Shown here: positions 9,315 through 18,502 of the stretch, piece by piece
How the letters are laid out: every line of letters begins with the position of its first letter
How positions within the stretch are numbered: position 1 is the stretch's first letter
DNA from: Geopseudomonas aromaticivorans
GTDB taxonomy: Bacteria; Pseudomonadota; Gammaproteobacteria; Pseudomonadales; Pseudomonadaceae
Assembly: GCF_019097855.1 (NCBI RefSeq)
Contig: NZ_JAHRGL010000012.1
Span: forward strand, 1-64,000
Length of the DNA: 64,000 bases
Reading direction: 5' to 3'
The notes under the pieces: model-generated
The model's database searches: none
Told to the model about the DNA's origin: nothing
What the model saw: only the letters and a program-made list of their open reading frames with translations
Position numbers and translations under genes: made by a program

Positions 9315-10471
9315 TGGACGGGGCAGGGGGCGCGTGCGCCCCTTGCCTCGCCGCAGGCACCAGCTACGCCGAACTGCAGGGGCTGATCGGCCTGGTCTAC
9401 GACGGCCTGCTCGAGGACAAGCCGTGGAACGCGCTGCTCGACGCCTTGCGCCGGCAGTTCCGCGCCAACTACGCCTCGCTGACCATCCGCCTGCCGAGCG
9501 CCGAGGATCGCGGCATGGTGGTGTTCGCCGGCGAGGCGCGGCCGCACATCCACGCCCTCTACAGCAGCTCGCTGTACGCGGTCGACCCGTTCGTCAACCT
9601 GCCGCGCGACACCGTGGTGATGCTCGAGGAGCTGATCGACGAGGGCGAATGGCTGGCCAGCGTGATCTACCGCGATTTTCTCGAACCGCTGCAGGTGCGC
9701 TACATGATGGGCGCCGACATCCGCAGCGACGACGGCCGCGAGCGCGAATTCCGCCTGCGCCTGAGCCGTCCGCCGCAGAGCGGGCCATTCAGCGAGACGG
9801 AGCGGGCGTTGTGCGGCCTGCTGCTGCCACACCTGCGCCGCGCGCTGCGCCTGTACGCCCACCTCGACCGGGTGGAGAGTGCCTGCCGGCTGTACGTCGG
9901 CACCCTGGAGCGCATGGGCATCGGCTCGATCCTGCTCGACGAGGCCGGTGGTATCTGCCGGATCAACCGGGCCGCCGAGGCCATCCTCGCCGAAGGCGAC
10001 AGCCTGCAATTGCACAACGGCATGCTCGAAGCCGTCGCCCCGCGCGACGACCGCCGCCTGTGGCGGCTGATCAAGCAGGCCGCCGCCGGACGCAACGGCA
10101 GCGGCCTGGTGGAAGCCATCGCACTCGACCGCGGGGGCCAGCCCGGCGGGCTGAGCGTGCTGGTACGCAGCATCCCGCTGGCTGCCGAAGCCGGCCGCGC
10201 GGCCGCCGTCGAACTGATCCTGCGCGACAGCAGCCGCCCGGCACAGCCCTCCGAACCCCTGCTGCGCCAGCTCTACCAGCTCACCCCGGCCGAGGCTTCG
10301 CTCGCCGTGCTGCTCGGTGAAGGCCTGACCCTCGAGGAAAGCGCCACGCGCCTGGGCATCAGCCGCAACACCGCGCGCAGCCACCTGCGCGCGGTATTCG
10401 CCAAGACCGGGGTGAAACGGCAGACCGCGCTGGTGCAATTGCTGTTGTGCAGCGTGGTGGCGCTGGATTAA
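9314..10471 (+). CDS. LuxR-type transcriptional regulator (TeiR/TesR-like candidate)
   Basis: A 385-aa protein with a C-terminal LuxR helix-turn-helix at about residues 320-380 (LTPAEASLAVLLGEGLTLEE, then RLGISRNTARSHLRAVFAK). The N-terminal two thirds are a variable sensor region with no receiver phospho-acceptor motif. Large LuxR-type regulators of this build activate testosterone degradation in Comamonas (TeiR/TesR). Lying inside the steroid cluster and coupled to DUF1329, it is the best local candidate for binding the shared palindrome; that link is inference. It is convergent with phaC, with only 11 bp between stops. Confidence 0.78.
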   Translation: MDGAGGACAPCLAAGTSYAELQGLIGLVYDGLLEDKPWNALLDALRRQFRANYASLTIRLPSAEDRGMVVFAGEARPHIHALYSSSLYAVDPFVNLPRDTVVMLEELIDEGEWLASVIYRDFLEPLQVRYMMGADIRSDDGREREFRLRLSRPPQSGPFSETERALCGLLLPHLRRALRLYAHLDRVESACRLYVGTLERMGIGSILLDEAGGICRINRAAEAILAEGDSLQLHNGMLEAVAPRDDRRLWRLIKQAAAGRNGSGLVEAIALDRGGQPGGLSVLVRSIPLAAEAGRAAAVELILRDSSRPAQPSEPLLRQLYQLTPAEASLAVLLGEGLTLEESATRLGISRNTARSHLRAVFAKTGVKRQTALVQLLLCSVVALD

Positions 10472-10482
10472 GGGCGCTTGGC

Positions 10483-12189
10483 TCAGCTGCGGGCCAGCAC
10501 GTACTGGCCAGGGGCGGGCTCCAGCGGCGGGTAGTCGGCCGAGCCGAGGCGGGTGATCGGCTTGCCCTGTTTGCCGGCATGCTGGCCCAGCCAGTGGGTC
10601 CAGTCGAGCCACCAGCTGCCGGGTTGTTCGGTAGCGCCTTCCAGCCACTGATCCGGATCGGCCGGCAGCGCATCGCTGGTCCAGTAGTTGCGTTTGTTCT
10701 TCGAGGCGGGGTTGATGATGCCGGCGATGTGGCCCGAAGCGCCGAGCACGAAGCGGGTCGGCCCCTTGAGCAGACGTGCGCTGGTGAAGGCGCTGCGCCA
10801 TGGCACGATGTGGTCCTCGCGGGCGCCGACAACGTAGGTCGGCATGTCCAGTCTGGACAGGTCGAGGGTTTCACCGCAGACCTCGAGCTTGCCGGTCTTC
10901 AGCTCGTTCTGCAGGTAGGTGTGGCGCAGGTACCAGCAGTACATGGCCCCGGGCAGATGGGTGTGGTCGTTGTTCCAGTAGAGCAGGTCCAGCGAGCGCG
11001 GCTTCTGGCCCTTGAGGTACTTGTCGACGCCGTAGTTCCACCACAGCTCGTTGGGGCGCAGCAGAGAGAAGGTGTTGCCCATGTCCTCGCCGCGGAACAG
11101 GCCATAGTGGCCGCCCGCGCCGCCGATGGCGTGCTCGCGATAGCGGACGATCTTCTCGTCGATGAACACCCCGAGCACGCCGGGGTCCTCGAAGTCGAGC
11201 AGGGTGACCAGCAGGGTCAGGCTGGCCGCCGGCTTTTCGCCACGCGCGGCGAGCACGCCGAGGCCGCAGGCCAGCAGGGTGCCGCCGACGCAGTAGCCGA
11301 GCAGGTTGAGCTGCTGTTCGCCGCTGATCGCCTGGGTGACCTTGATCGCCTCGACGATGCCCTGCTCGACGTAGTCGTCCCAGGTGGTGGCGGCGAGGCT
11401 TTCGTCGGCGTTGCGCCAGGACACCAGGTACACCGGATGGCCCTGTTCCAGCGCATTGCGGACGAAGGAACTCTCCGGCTGCATGTCGAGGATGTAGTAC
11501 TTGTTGATCGCCGGCGGCACCAGCAGCAGCGGACGCTTGTACTGGGTTGCACTCTGCGGCGCGTACTGGATCAGCTGGAACAGCGGGTTCTGGTAGACCA
11601 CCTGGCCGGGCGTGGTGGCCAGGTTGACGCCCACTTCGAAGGCAGCGCTGTCGCACTGGCGCAGCTTGCCTTCCTTGAGGTCGCTGGCCAGGTGCAGCAG
11701 GCCGCTGAACAGGCTGGCCCCGCCGGTGTCTATCGCGCGCTCGAGCGCTTCCGGGTTGCTGCCCAGGAAGTTGCTCGGCGCCCCGGCGGCGATCAGTTGC
11801 TCGACCAGGAAGGCGAGTCGCGTGCGCAGCTTGGCCGAGTCGATTGGCAGCAGATCGAGCAGACGCATCAGGAAGCGCGAGTTGAGCAGGTAGAGCGCCG
11901 CCAGCGAACCGAACAGCGGCTGGTTCCAGGCGCTGCCGGCAAAGCGCGAGTCGGTGAAGGCGAACGGCTGCTGAGTGAGCATCTGCATGCCTAGCGTGGC
12001 CCACTCGCCGTTGTATTCGCTCTGCAGGCACTCAAGGGCGGCGGCGTCGACCTCGAACCAGGCATCGGTGTCATGGTCCCGGAACCAGGGGCTCTGGCGG
12101 ACCCAGGAGCGCAATGGCTCCAGGGCTGCGCGGGCAACGAAAGGCAGGTTGGCCGAGAAGAAGGCGGAGAAGGGCGGCATGTTGTGCAT
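10483..12189 (-). CDS. phaC: poly(3-hydroxyalkanoate) synthase, class I-like
   Basis: About 568 aa from the ATG at 12189. An upstream TTG at 12231 and an ATG at 12180 are alternatives; none has a clear Shine-Dalgarno. It has the PhaC alpha/beta-hydrolase core with the lipase-like box GYCVGGT carrying the catalytic Cys, the NELWWNYGVDKYLKG-type block, the REDHIVPW segment with the catalytic Asp and GASGHIAGI with the catalytic His. It polymerises 3-hydroxyacyl-CoA into storage granules. No phaA, phaB or phasin gene is adjacent. Steroid growth yields much acetyl- and propionyl-CoA, so storage is a plausible reason for its place here. Confidence 0.85.
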   Translation of the reverse strand: MHNMPPFSAFFSANLPFVARAALEPLRSWVRQSPWFRDHDTDAWFEVDAAALECLQSEYNGEWATLGMQMLTQQPFAFTDSRFAGSAWNQPLFGSLAALYLLNSRFLMRLLDLLPIDSAKLRTRLAFLVEQLIAAGAPSNFLGSNPEALERAIDTGGASLFSGLLHLASDLKEGKLRQCDSAAFEVGVNLATTPGQVVYQNPLFQLIQYAPQSATQYKRPLLLVPPAINKYYILDMQPESSFVRNALEQGHPVYLVSWRNADESLAATTWDDYVEQGIVEAIKVTQAISGEQQLNLLGYCVGGTLLACGLGVLAARGEKPAASLTLLVTLLDFEDPGVLGVFIDEKIVRYREHAIGGAGGHYGLFRGEDMGNTFSLLRPNELWWNYGVDKYLKGQKPRSLDLLYWNNDHTHLPGAMYCWYLRHTYLQNELKTGKLEVCGETLDLSRLDMPTYVVGAREDHIVPWRSAFTSARLLKGPTRFVLGASGHIAGIINPASKNKRNYWTSDALPADPDQWLEGATEQPGSWWLDWTHWLGQHAGKQGKPITRLGSADYPPLEPAPGQYVLARS

Positions 12190-12527
12190 TGTTTTACCCG
12201 ATGTTCTGCAAATGAGGTCCCGCATCCGCAACAGAGGCTGGATCGCGTGGCCGGATGGGCAGGCAATCTAGGGACTGGTGCTGGCAACTGCTTACCATCC
12301 AGCGACAGACGTTTAGCATTGCGTGACAGGCCTGCTGGCGGTGATTGCGGCGCTGGCCTTGGAGATTTGGGCGACGGCCAATGCGGAGGGTGCCGCTTGC
12401 TGATAGCTCGCATGCTCGGGAGAGGCCGCTTGAAACCAGGCGATTGCCGACTGGTTCACACTATCGCTGCAGATTCGGACCACCCCTTTGGGTAGGCTGT
12501 GCCGATTCCAACGGACTGGGATCTTTC
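12190..12527. other. intergenic, phaC to Sel1 gene
   Basis: This 338-bp divergent spacer carries no convincing ORF, repeat or steroid-regulon palindrome. Promoters for phaC and the Sel1 gene must lie here but I cannot place them. Confidence 0.4.
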
Positions 12528-13637
12528 ATGAATATCCGCACGCTTTTCCTCGCCACCTGTCTGCTCCATCCCCTTGCCCAGGTTCAGGCCGCCTCGCTCG
12601 AGGTGACGACCATTCAACTGCGTGCCGCACTGGGCGATGTCCAGTCCCTGGTGCAGCTCGGCAATCGTTATTACCACGGCAATGGCGTGCCGCAGGACTT
12701 CGGCAAGGCGCTGGCCGCCTATCGCGAGGCAGCCGAAGCGGGCGATGCCAAGGCCCAGCTCTACCTTGCCGGCATGTACTACAGCGGCAAGGGCGTGGCA
12801 GCGAACCTCGAGACGGCAGCCGACTGGTATCGCAAGTCGGCTGGGCAGGGGGATAGCCAGGCCCAGCTCCAGCTGGCGGCCATGTACGCTTACGGCAAGG
12901 GCCTGCCGCAGGATCCGGCGCAGGCGGCCGCTTGGTATCGCAAGGCCGCCGAACAGGGAGATGCCGTGGCCCAGCGCTATCTCGCCAGCCTGTACTACCA
13001 CGGCAGGGGTGTCTCCCGGGATCTGGCGCGGGCCGCGCGCTGGTATCGCAAGGCCGCCGAGCAGGGTGATGCCGAGGCCCAGCGCCACCTGGGCAACATG
13101 TATGCCGACGGCAAGGGTGCGCCGGCAGACCTCGCGGCAGCCGCACACTGGTATCGTCAGGCAGCGGAACAGGGCGATGCTCAGGCCCAGCTGGACCTCG
13201 GCAAGATGTATTCGCTGGGCAAGGGGATGCCGCAGGATCTGGTTCAGGCCGCGAACTGGCTGGGCAAGGCGGCGGAGCAGGGCAATGCAGAGGCGCAGGC
13301 CGGTATCGGCTTGATGCTCTATCGCGGAATCGGTATGGAGCAGGATTACCCGCAGGCGGCGAACTGGTTCCGCAAGGCAGCCGAGCAGGGCGATGCGCGG
13401 GGGCAGGCCTTCCTCGGTGGCATCTATTACAAGGGACAGGGAGTGGCCCAGGACAAGGCACAGGCATATGCCTGGATATCACTGGTGACGACCAGCGACA
13501 AACCGCTACCACCCGAAGCACGACAACTGACCGTCAAGGCGTTGGTAGAGCTGGAGGCGGAATTGTCCGCCGAAGATCTGGCCCGAGCGAAAGGACTGGC
13601 TAAGGAGTACGCCGAAAAATACCGGCGTGCCGGCTGA
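12528..13637 (+). CDS. secreted Sel1-like repeat protein
   Basis: A 369-aa protein with signal peptide MNIRTLFLATCLLHPLAQVQ and about nine tandem 36-residue Sel1 (TPR-like) repeats, each following the pattern AAxWYRKAAEQGDAxAQxxL-GxMYxxGxGV. Sel1 proteins are scaffolds for protein-protein contacts, often periplasmic. No catalytic domain is present. It stands alone, and a large palindromic repeat follows the stop. No link with steroid catabolism is visible. Confidence 0.85.
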   Translation: MNIRTLFLATCLLHPLAQVQAASLEVTTIQLRAALGDVQSLVQLGNRYYHGNGVPQDFGKALAAYREAAEAGDAKAQLYLAGMYYSGKGVAANLETAADWYRKSAGQGDSQAQLQLAAMYAYGKGLPQDPAQAAAWYRKAAEQGDAVAQRYLASLYYHGRGVSRDLARAARWYRKAAEQGDAEAQRHLGNMYADGKGAPADLAAAAHWYRQAAEQGDAQAQLDLGKMYSLGKGMPQDLVQAANWLGKAAEQGNAEAQAGIGLMLYRGIGMEQDYPQAANWFRKAAEQGDARGQAFLGGIYYKGQGVAQDKAQAYAWISLVTTSDKPLPPEARQLTVKALVELEAELSAEDLARAKGLAKEYAEKYRRAG

Positions 13638-13650
13638 CTCGGCCGCTCCG

Positions 13651-13726
13651 CGTAGGGTGCGCCGTGCGCACCTTGTCCGCATGCGGATCAACGGCTCACT
13701 GGCCGGTGCGCATGGCGCACCCTACG
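13651..13726. repeat. long inverted repeat (GTAGGGTGCGC family)
   Basis: CGTAGGGTGCGCCGTGCGCACC (13651-13672) is mirrored by 13705-13726 with one mismatch position. This is a common type of pseudomonad intergenic palindrome and may end the Sel1 transcript. Confidence 0.7.
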
Positions 13727-13908
13727 GCAAGGTGTTCGGGTCATTCCGACTCGCTTTGTAGTCGGGACGACACGCAAATGTGCGTGTCGCTTTGACCGCA
13801 AATACCTGATCATTGCACTAGGTTATTGATCTGCAAGTCCCCGCACGCCTGGCACGCTTCCTGATTGGTCTTCTGCAACTGCTGAAACCCGTTGTGGAGG
13901 TACCTGAA

Positions 13909-14139
13909 ATGTCTGGTGTGCTCGAATCCCCGGCAAACGTCTTCAATCTGGCGAACAACCTGATCCTGGCCGGCGTGGCGATCCTGATCGTCGGCGTGCT
14001 CGGCGCCTACGGCTTCGACAAGCAGATAGGCCTGCGCCTGGTGGTCGGCGCGCACATGCTGACCATCGTCGGCCCGTCGCTGGTCAAGCTCGGCTACGTG
14101 ATGCGCCTGTCGGTGCAGGACAAGCTGGCGGTGAGCTGA
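13909..14139 (+). CDS. small two-helix membrane protein
   Basis: A 76-aa protein with two hydrophobic segments, at about residues 17-34 (LILAGVAILIVGVLGAYG) and 43-62 (GLRLVVGAHMLTIVGPSLVK). A strong GGAGG lies 8 nt before ATG 13909; the GTG at 13894 overlaps that ribosome binding site and is unlikely to be the start. I do not recognise the family. The near-ideal Shine-Dalgarno and clean membrane topology argue that it is real. Confidence 0.65.
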   Translation: MSGVLESPANVFNLANNLILAGVAILIVGVLGAYGFDKQIGLRLVVGAHMLTIVGPSLVKLGYVMRLSVQDKLAVS

Positions 14140-14207
14140 GCGGGCTGTCACGACGGCCGAGGTGAGCTCTCGTAGGCGCGAATGAGATCGCCCGGCAGGG
14201 AATTGCC

Positions 14208-14993
14208 TCAGCGCCCCTCGAAGCGCGGTTTGCGCTTGTCGATGAACGCCTGCATGCCTTCCTTCTGGTCGCGCGAGGCGAACAGCAGGGCGTTGGCCTT
14301 GCGTTCCAGGGCCAGGCCCGCCTCCAGCGAGGCGTCCATGCCGGCGAGGATCACTTCCTTGATCTGCTCGGCGGCCAGTGGCGGCATGGCGGCGATGTCG
14401 CGCGCCATCTCCAGGGCGCGTTCCTGCACCTCGGCATCATCCACCAGTTCGCTGACCAGCCCGGCGACCCAGGCCTCCTCGGCGCTGATCGGCGCGCCGG
14501 TGAGGGCCATGCGCATCGCCTTGGCCTTGCCCACCGCGCGCACCAGGCGTTGGGTGCCGCCGATGCCGGGCATGATGCCGATGCGGATTTCCGGCTGGCA
14601 GAAGCGCGCGCCGCGCCCGGCGACGATGATGTCGGCGTGCATAGCCAGCTCGCAGCCGCCGCCGTAGGCGTAGCCGCATACCGCGGCAATCACCGGTTTG
14701 GGGCAGTGCTGGATCGGCGCCCAGACCCGCTCAGTATGCCGCTGGTAGATGTCGATGGCACCGACGCCGGCCATGCTGGTGATGTCGCCACCGGCGGCGA
14801 ACACCTTGTCGCCGCCGGTGAGCACGATGCAGCGCACCGCCGCGTCCTCGCCCAGTTCGGCGAAGTGCCGTGAGAGCAGCGCCTGCAGTTCCAGGCTCAG
14901 GGCGTTGGTGGCCTGCGGGCGGTTCAAGCGCAGGCGCGCGACGCCTTCGGCGGGAAAGTCGAGAAGCACGGGGAGGAGGTTGTCGGCGGCCAT
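14208..14993 (-). CDS. enoyl-CoA hydratase (crotonase family)
   Basis: A 261-aa crotonase-fold protein. Both general acid/base glutamates of classical enoyl-CoA hydratase are present: E115 in GGGCELAMHAD and E135 in FCQPEIRIG, followed by the MPGIGGTQRL block. The oxyanion-hole loop is AAGGDI near 66-71. It should hydrate trans-2-enoyl-CoA in beta-oxidation. It is transcribed away from the SDR at 15132, with a shared palindrome between them, so it may belong to the steroid regulon. GAGAGG lies upstream of the ATG. Confidence 0.85.
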   Translation of the reverse strand: MAADNLLPVLLDFPAEGVARLRLNRPQATNALSLELQALLSRHFAELGEDAAVRCIVLTGGDKVFAAGGDITSMAGVGAIDIYQRHTERVWAPIQHCPKPVIAAVCGYAYGGGCELAMHADIIVAGRGARFCQPEIRIGIMPGIGGTQRLVRAVGKAKAMRMALTGAPISAEEAWVAGLVSELVDDAEVQERALEMARDIAAMPPLAAEQIKEVILAGMDASLEAGLALERKANALLFASRDQKEGMQAFIDKRKPRFEGR

Positions 14994-15057
14994 GCGCGGC
15001 CTCTCTATAAGGCAGGAGGGATGGCGGCATTGTTCGCAGGTGTGCCGCCGTCACTCA

Positions 15058-15075
15058 TCGTCCATTTGAACGACG
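15058..15075 (+). promoter_or_regulatory. steroid-regulon palindrome, site F (SDR and igr-like operon)
   Basis: TCGTCCATTTGAACGACG contains the arms TCGTC and GACGA. The CTAGAG hexamer at 15096 follows GAACGA by 22 nt. The site lies 57 bp before the SDR start and about 65 bp from the crotonase start on the other strand. Confidence 0.6.
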
Positions 15076-15131
15076 AGTTCGGCGAGGGGCAGTCCCTAGA
15101 GTGAAGCCATGCAGCTATCAAGGAGCATGCA

Positions 15132-15914
15132 ATGGCTACTCAGAACCTCGATTTCGCCGGCAAGGTGGTGCTGGTCACCGGCGGCACCAAGGGCATAGGC
15201 GCGGCCATCGCGCAGAGCTTTCTCGCCGCCGGCGCCCGCGTGCTGGTCTGCGGTCGCAACGCCCCGGAGACACTGCCGGAGGCCGACGGCCGCCAGGCCG
15301 AGTTCCTCCCCGCCGACGTGCGCGACAGCGATTCGCTGGCCACCCTGTTCGCGGTGATCGAGGAGCGCTGCGGGCGGCTCGACGTGCTGGTCAACAACGC
15401 CGGCGGCAGCCCCCACGTGCTGGCCGCCGAGGCTTCGCCGCGCTACCACGAGGGCATCATCCGCCTCAACCTGATCGCCCCGCTCAACGTCGCCCAGCAC
15501 GCCAACCGGCTGATGCAGCGCCAGGAGCAGGGCGGGGTGATCGTGTTCATCGGCAGCATCAGCGCCCTGCGCCCCTCGCCGGGCACCGCCGCCTACGGCG
15601 CAGCCAAGGCCGGCGTGCTGGCGCTGGTGACCTCGCTGGCGGTGGAGTGGGCGCCCAAGGTGCGCGTGGTCACCGTCAGTCCGGGGCTGGTGCAGACCGA
15701 ACAGGCGCACCTGCACTACGGCGACGAGGCGGGCATCGCCGCGGTCGCCGCCACCATCCCGGCCGGGCGCATGGCCAGTCCCGAGGACATCGGCAACGCC
15801 TGCCTGTACATCGCTTCCCCGCTGGCCGGCTACGCCAGCGGCTGCAACCTCCTGCTGCACGGGGGCGGGGAGAGTCCCGCATTCCTTGCCGCAGCCAATT
15901 CCGCCCATCAATGA
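15132..15914 (+). CDS. short-chain dehydrogenase/reductase
   Basis: A 260-aa classical SDR with nucleotide-binding motif TGGTKGIG near residue 16, NNAGG near 88 and catalytic Ser/Tyr/Lys in GSISAL and YGAAKAG. It probably oxidises or reduces a hydroxyl of a steroid or of a beta-hydroxyacyl-CoA. It heads the operon that continues into the igr-like block; SDRs also sit near this block in actinobacteria. The substrate cannot be set from sequence. AAGGAGC precedes the ATG. Confidence 0.82.
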   Translation: MATQNLDFAGKVVLVTGGTKGIGAAIAQSFLAAGARVLVCGRNAPETLPEADGRQAEFLPADVRDSDSLATLFAVIEERCGRLDVLVNNAGGSPHVLAAEASPRYHEGIIRLNLIAPLNVAQHANRLMQRQEQGGVIVFIGSISALRPSPGTAAYGAAKAGVLALVTSLAVEWAPKVRVVTVSPGLVQTEQAHLHYGDEAGIAAVAATIPAGRMASPEDIGNACLYIASPLAGYASGCNLLLHGGGESPAFLAAANSAHQ

Positions 15915-15970
15915 CCGAAGCCGGCGCGTCCGCCGTGCGGCGGTGCGCCCTCAACTCCGAGGAGAACATC

Positions 15971-16948
15971 TTGGCTGAACAAGAATTCATGCCCGCCGTG
16001 CGGGCCATGGTGGGACGCGAGTACGGTCGCGTCTACGCCTGGGACGCGGTCAACGCGCCGATGATCCGCCAGTGGTGCGAGGTCATGGGCATCGACAACC
16101 CGCTGTACCTCGACGCCGACTACGCGGCGACCAGCGAGCACGACGGCATCGTCGCGCCGCCGGCGATGCTGCAGGCCTGGTGCCTGGAAGGCCTGCACAT
16201 GAACAACTACGCGCCGGGCTCGACCGACGAGAACCCCTACGAGGTGCTCAAGCTGCTGGAAGCCAACGGCTTCGCCTCGGTGGTGGCGGTCAACTCCGAC
16301 CTGAGCTTCGACCGCTACGTGAAGCTCGGCGAGAAGCTCTACTACACCACCCGCCTGGACGCGGTGGGCGACGAGAAGACCACCGCGCTGGGCACCGGCT
16401 ACTTCGTCACCCTGGTGATGACCTTCTTCTCCGAGCAGCCGGAGGGCGACGAGAAGGTCGGCCAGCTGCTGTTCCGTGTGTTCAAGTTCCGCCCGGCCAA
16501 TCCGGTCAAGCCGGCCGCGGAGGGCGACGGCGCGTCCGCGGTGCCGAAGTTCAAGCGGCCCAAGCCCGGCATCAGCGACGACACCCGCTTCTTCTGGGAA
16601 GGCTGCGCCGAGGGCAAGCTGCTGATCCAGCGCTGCACCGCCTGCAACACCCTGCGCCATCCACCGGGTCCGGTGTGCTCCAGCTGCCACTCCTTCGACT
16701 GGGACAGCGTGCAGTCCTCGGGCAAGGGCACGATCTATTCCTTCGTGGTCATGCACTACCCCGAGGTGCCGCCGTTCGACTACCCGAACCCGATCGGCCT
16801 GATCGAGCTGGAGGAGGGCGTGCGCCTGCCCGCCGGCCTGGTCGGCGTCAAGCGCGACGAGCTGGCCATCGGCCAGGCCGTGCAGGTCGAGTTCCACACC
16901 TTCGACGACGAGCTGATCCTGCCGATGTTCCGGCCGGTGGCGCAGTGA
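15971..16948 (+). CDS. chsH2: ChsH2-like MaoC-DUF35 fusion
   Basis: I chose the TTG at 15971 because GAGGAG sits 8 nt upstream; this gives 325 aa. The N-terminal half is a MaoC hotdog domain in which the usual D-x-N-P-x-H is IDNPLYLD: the catalytic His is replaced by Tyr, as expected for the non-catalytic half of a ChsH1-ChsH2 hydratase. The C-terminal DUF35 (OB-fold) has a zinc ribbon CTAC-x10-CSSC. In mycobacteria the DUF35 domain binds the aldolase Ltp2. Gene order here (chsH2, chsE1, chsH1, ltp2, chsE2) contains the full igr set for removing the last three side-chain carbons. Confidence 0.87.
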   Translation: MAEQEFMPAVRAMVGREYGRVYAWDAVNAPMIRQWCEVMGIDNPLYLDADYAATSEHDGIVAPPAMLQAWCLEGLHMNNYAPGSTDENPYEVLKLLEANGFASVVAVNSDLSFDRYVKLGEKLYYTTRLDAVGDEKTTALGTGYFVTLVMTFFSEQPEGDEKVGQLLFRVFKFRPANPVKPAAEGDGASAVPKFKRPKPGISDDTRFFWEGCAEGKLLIQRCTACNTLRHPPGPVCSSCHSFDWDSVQSSGKGTIYSFVVMHYPEVPPFDYPNPIGLIELEEGVRLPAGLVGVKRDELAIGQAVQVEFHTFDDELILPMFRPVAQ

Positions 16949-16958
16949 GGAGCCGAGC

Positions 16959-18092
16959 ATGGATTTCCAACTGAACGAAGAACAGCGCGCCATCGCCGAC
17001 ATGGCCGGCAGCCTGTTCGCCGACTACTGCAGCGACGACCGCCTGCGCGCCTTCGACACCAGCGGCGAGCCGTTCATGGCCGAGCTGTGGAAGAGCTGCG
17101 TGGAGACCGGCCTGCATTCCCTGGCCATCCCCGAGGACTTCGGCGGCAGCGGCCTGGGCATGACCGAGCTGATGCTGGTGCTGGAGGCCCAGGGTCGCGC
17201 GCTCGGCCAGGTACCGCTGTGGCGCCACCAGCTGGCCGCCGCGACCCTGGCCAAATTCGCCGCCGACAGCAGCGCCGAGACCGTGCAGGCCGCCGCCGAG
17301 AGCCGCCGCCTGCTGACCTTGGCGCTCGACGGTCTGGCCAATGCCCAGGGCATCGCCCTGCAGGCCACGGAAGTCGCCGGCGGCTGGCAGCTGGACGGCA
17401 CGGTGTCTGCCGTGCCGCTGGGCGCCAATGTCTGCCAGGCGCTGCTGCTGGCCAAGGTGGCCGGCGCGCCGCGCCTGCTGCTGGTCGACCTCAACGCCGC
17501 CGGCATCGACAAGACCGCCGGGGTGTTCACCCAGGGCGAGGCGGTCGCCGACCTGCGCTTCAACTCCGTGCTGGTGCCGGCCGCGGCGCTGCTGCCGGCC
17601 GCCGCGCTGGACTGGCTGGAAAGCCGCGCCATCGCCGCGCTGGCCGCCCTGCAGCTGGGTGTTTCCGCCGAACAGATCCGCCGCACCGTCGAGTACGTCA
17701 GCGAGCGCCGCCAGTTCGACCGCGCCATCGGCAGCTTCCAGGCGGTGCAGATGAGCATGGCCGACGCGCACATCGCCGTCGAAGCCCTGCGCTCGGCGCT
17801 CTGGCAGCTGGTCTGGCGCCTCGACGCCGGCCTGCCGGCGACCTCCGAGGCGCTGGCCACCAAATACCTCGCCTGCGAGGCCGGCCATCTGGTCGGCCAC
17901 AAGGCGCAACACGTGCACGGCGGCATCGGCGTCGACCTGACCTATCCGATCCACCGCTACCTCTACTGGAGCCGCGCCCTGGGCATCACCCTCGGTGGCG
18001 CAGCCGCGACCCTCGAGCGCCTCGGCGACTGGCTGGCCAACAACGACAAGCTGGGATGGAAATATGACCTCGAAGAAAACCAAGGCATTTGA
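16959..18092 (+). CDS. chsE1: acyl-CoA dehydrogenase, ChsE1/FadE28-like subunit
   Basis: A 377-aa acyl-CoA dehydrogenase-fold protein of the small-subunit type. It lacks the usual TNEIQR C-terminal FAD motif and keeps HVHGGIGVDLTYPIHRYL. Steroid ACADs are alpha2-beta2 heterotetramers in which two such different chains share FAD and active site. Its partner is presumably the chain at 19689, separated from it by chsH1 and ltp2. The pair would dehydrogenate the three-carbon side chain of the C22 steroid-CoA. The last 29 bp overlap chsH1. Confidence 0.82.
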   Translation: MDFQLNEEQRAIADMAGSLFADYCSDDRLRAFDTSGEPFMAELWKSCVETGLHSLAIPEDFGGSGLGMTELMLVLEAQGRALGQVPLWRHQLAAATLAKFAADSSAETVQAAAESRRLLTLALDGLANAQGIALQATEVAGGWQLDGTVSAVPLGANVCQALLLAKVAGAPRLLLVDLNAAGIDKTAGVFTQGEAVADLRFNSVLVPAAALLPAAALDWLESRAIAALAALQLGVSAEQIRRTVEYVSERRQFDRAIGSFQAVQMSMADAHIAVEALRSALWQLVWRLDAGLPATSEALATKYLACEAGHLVGHKAQHVHGGIGVDLTYPIHRYLYWSRALGITLGGAAATLERLGDWLANNDKLGWKYDLEENQGI

Positions 18093-18483
18093 CGAAGTGC
18101 TCCCCGGCCAGGCGCTGCCGGAGCTGGCGATCCCGATCACCGTGCAGCTGATCACCGCCGGCGCCATCGCCACCCGCGACTACTTCCCCGGCCACCACGA
18201 CAAAGACGCCGCGCGCCAGCTCGGCTCGCCGCACGTGTTCATGAACATCCTCACCACCAGCGGCCTGGCGCAGCGCTATGTGGAGGACTGGGCAGGCCAC
18301 GGCGCGCGCTTCCAGGATCTGAAGATCAAGCTGGGCGCGCCCAACTACCCGGGCGACACCATGACCTTCAGTGGCGAGGTGAGCGCACGCGACGAGGCCA
18401 GCCGCACCGTGCAGGTGACGCTGAAGGGCAAGAACTCCATGGGCAACCACGTGACCGGCACGGCCACCCTGGTGCTGCCGTAA
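18064..18483 (+). CDS. chsH1: ChsH1-like MaoC enoyl-CoA hydratase subunit
   Basis: A 139-aa single-hotdog MaoC protein. The hydratase dyad appears in TRDYFPGHHD, with Asp39 and His44, so this is the catalytic partner for the ChsH2-like fusion. In Mycobacterium ChsH1-ChsH2 hydrates the C17-side-chain enoyl-CoA before retro-aldol cleavage. The ATG at 18064 lies within the end of the ACAD gene and GGATGGAAAT precedes it, indicating translational coupling. Confidence 0.85.
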   Translation: MTSKKTKAFDEVLPGQALPELAIPITVQLITAGAIATRDYFPGHHDKDAARQLGSPHVFMNILTTSGLAQRYVEDWAGHGARFQDLKIKLGAPNYPGDTMTFSGEVSARDEASRTVQVTLKGKNSMGNHVTGTATLVLP

Positions 18484-18502
18484 GGCGCAGGAGAGACAGG
18501 AT

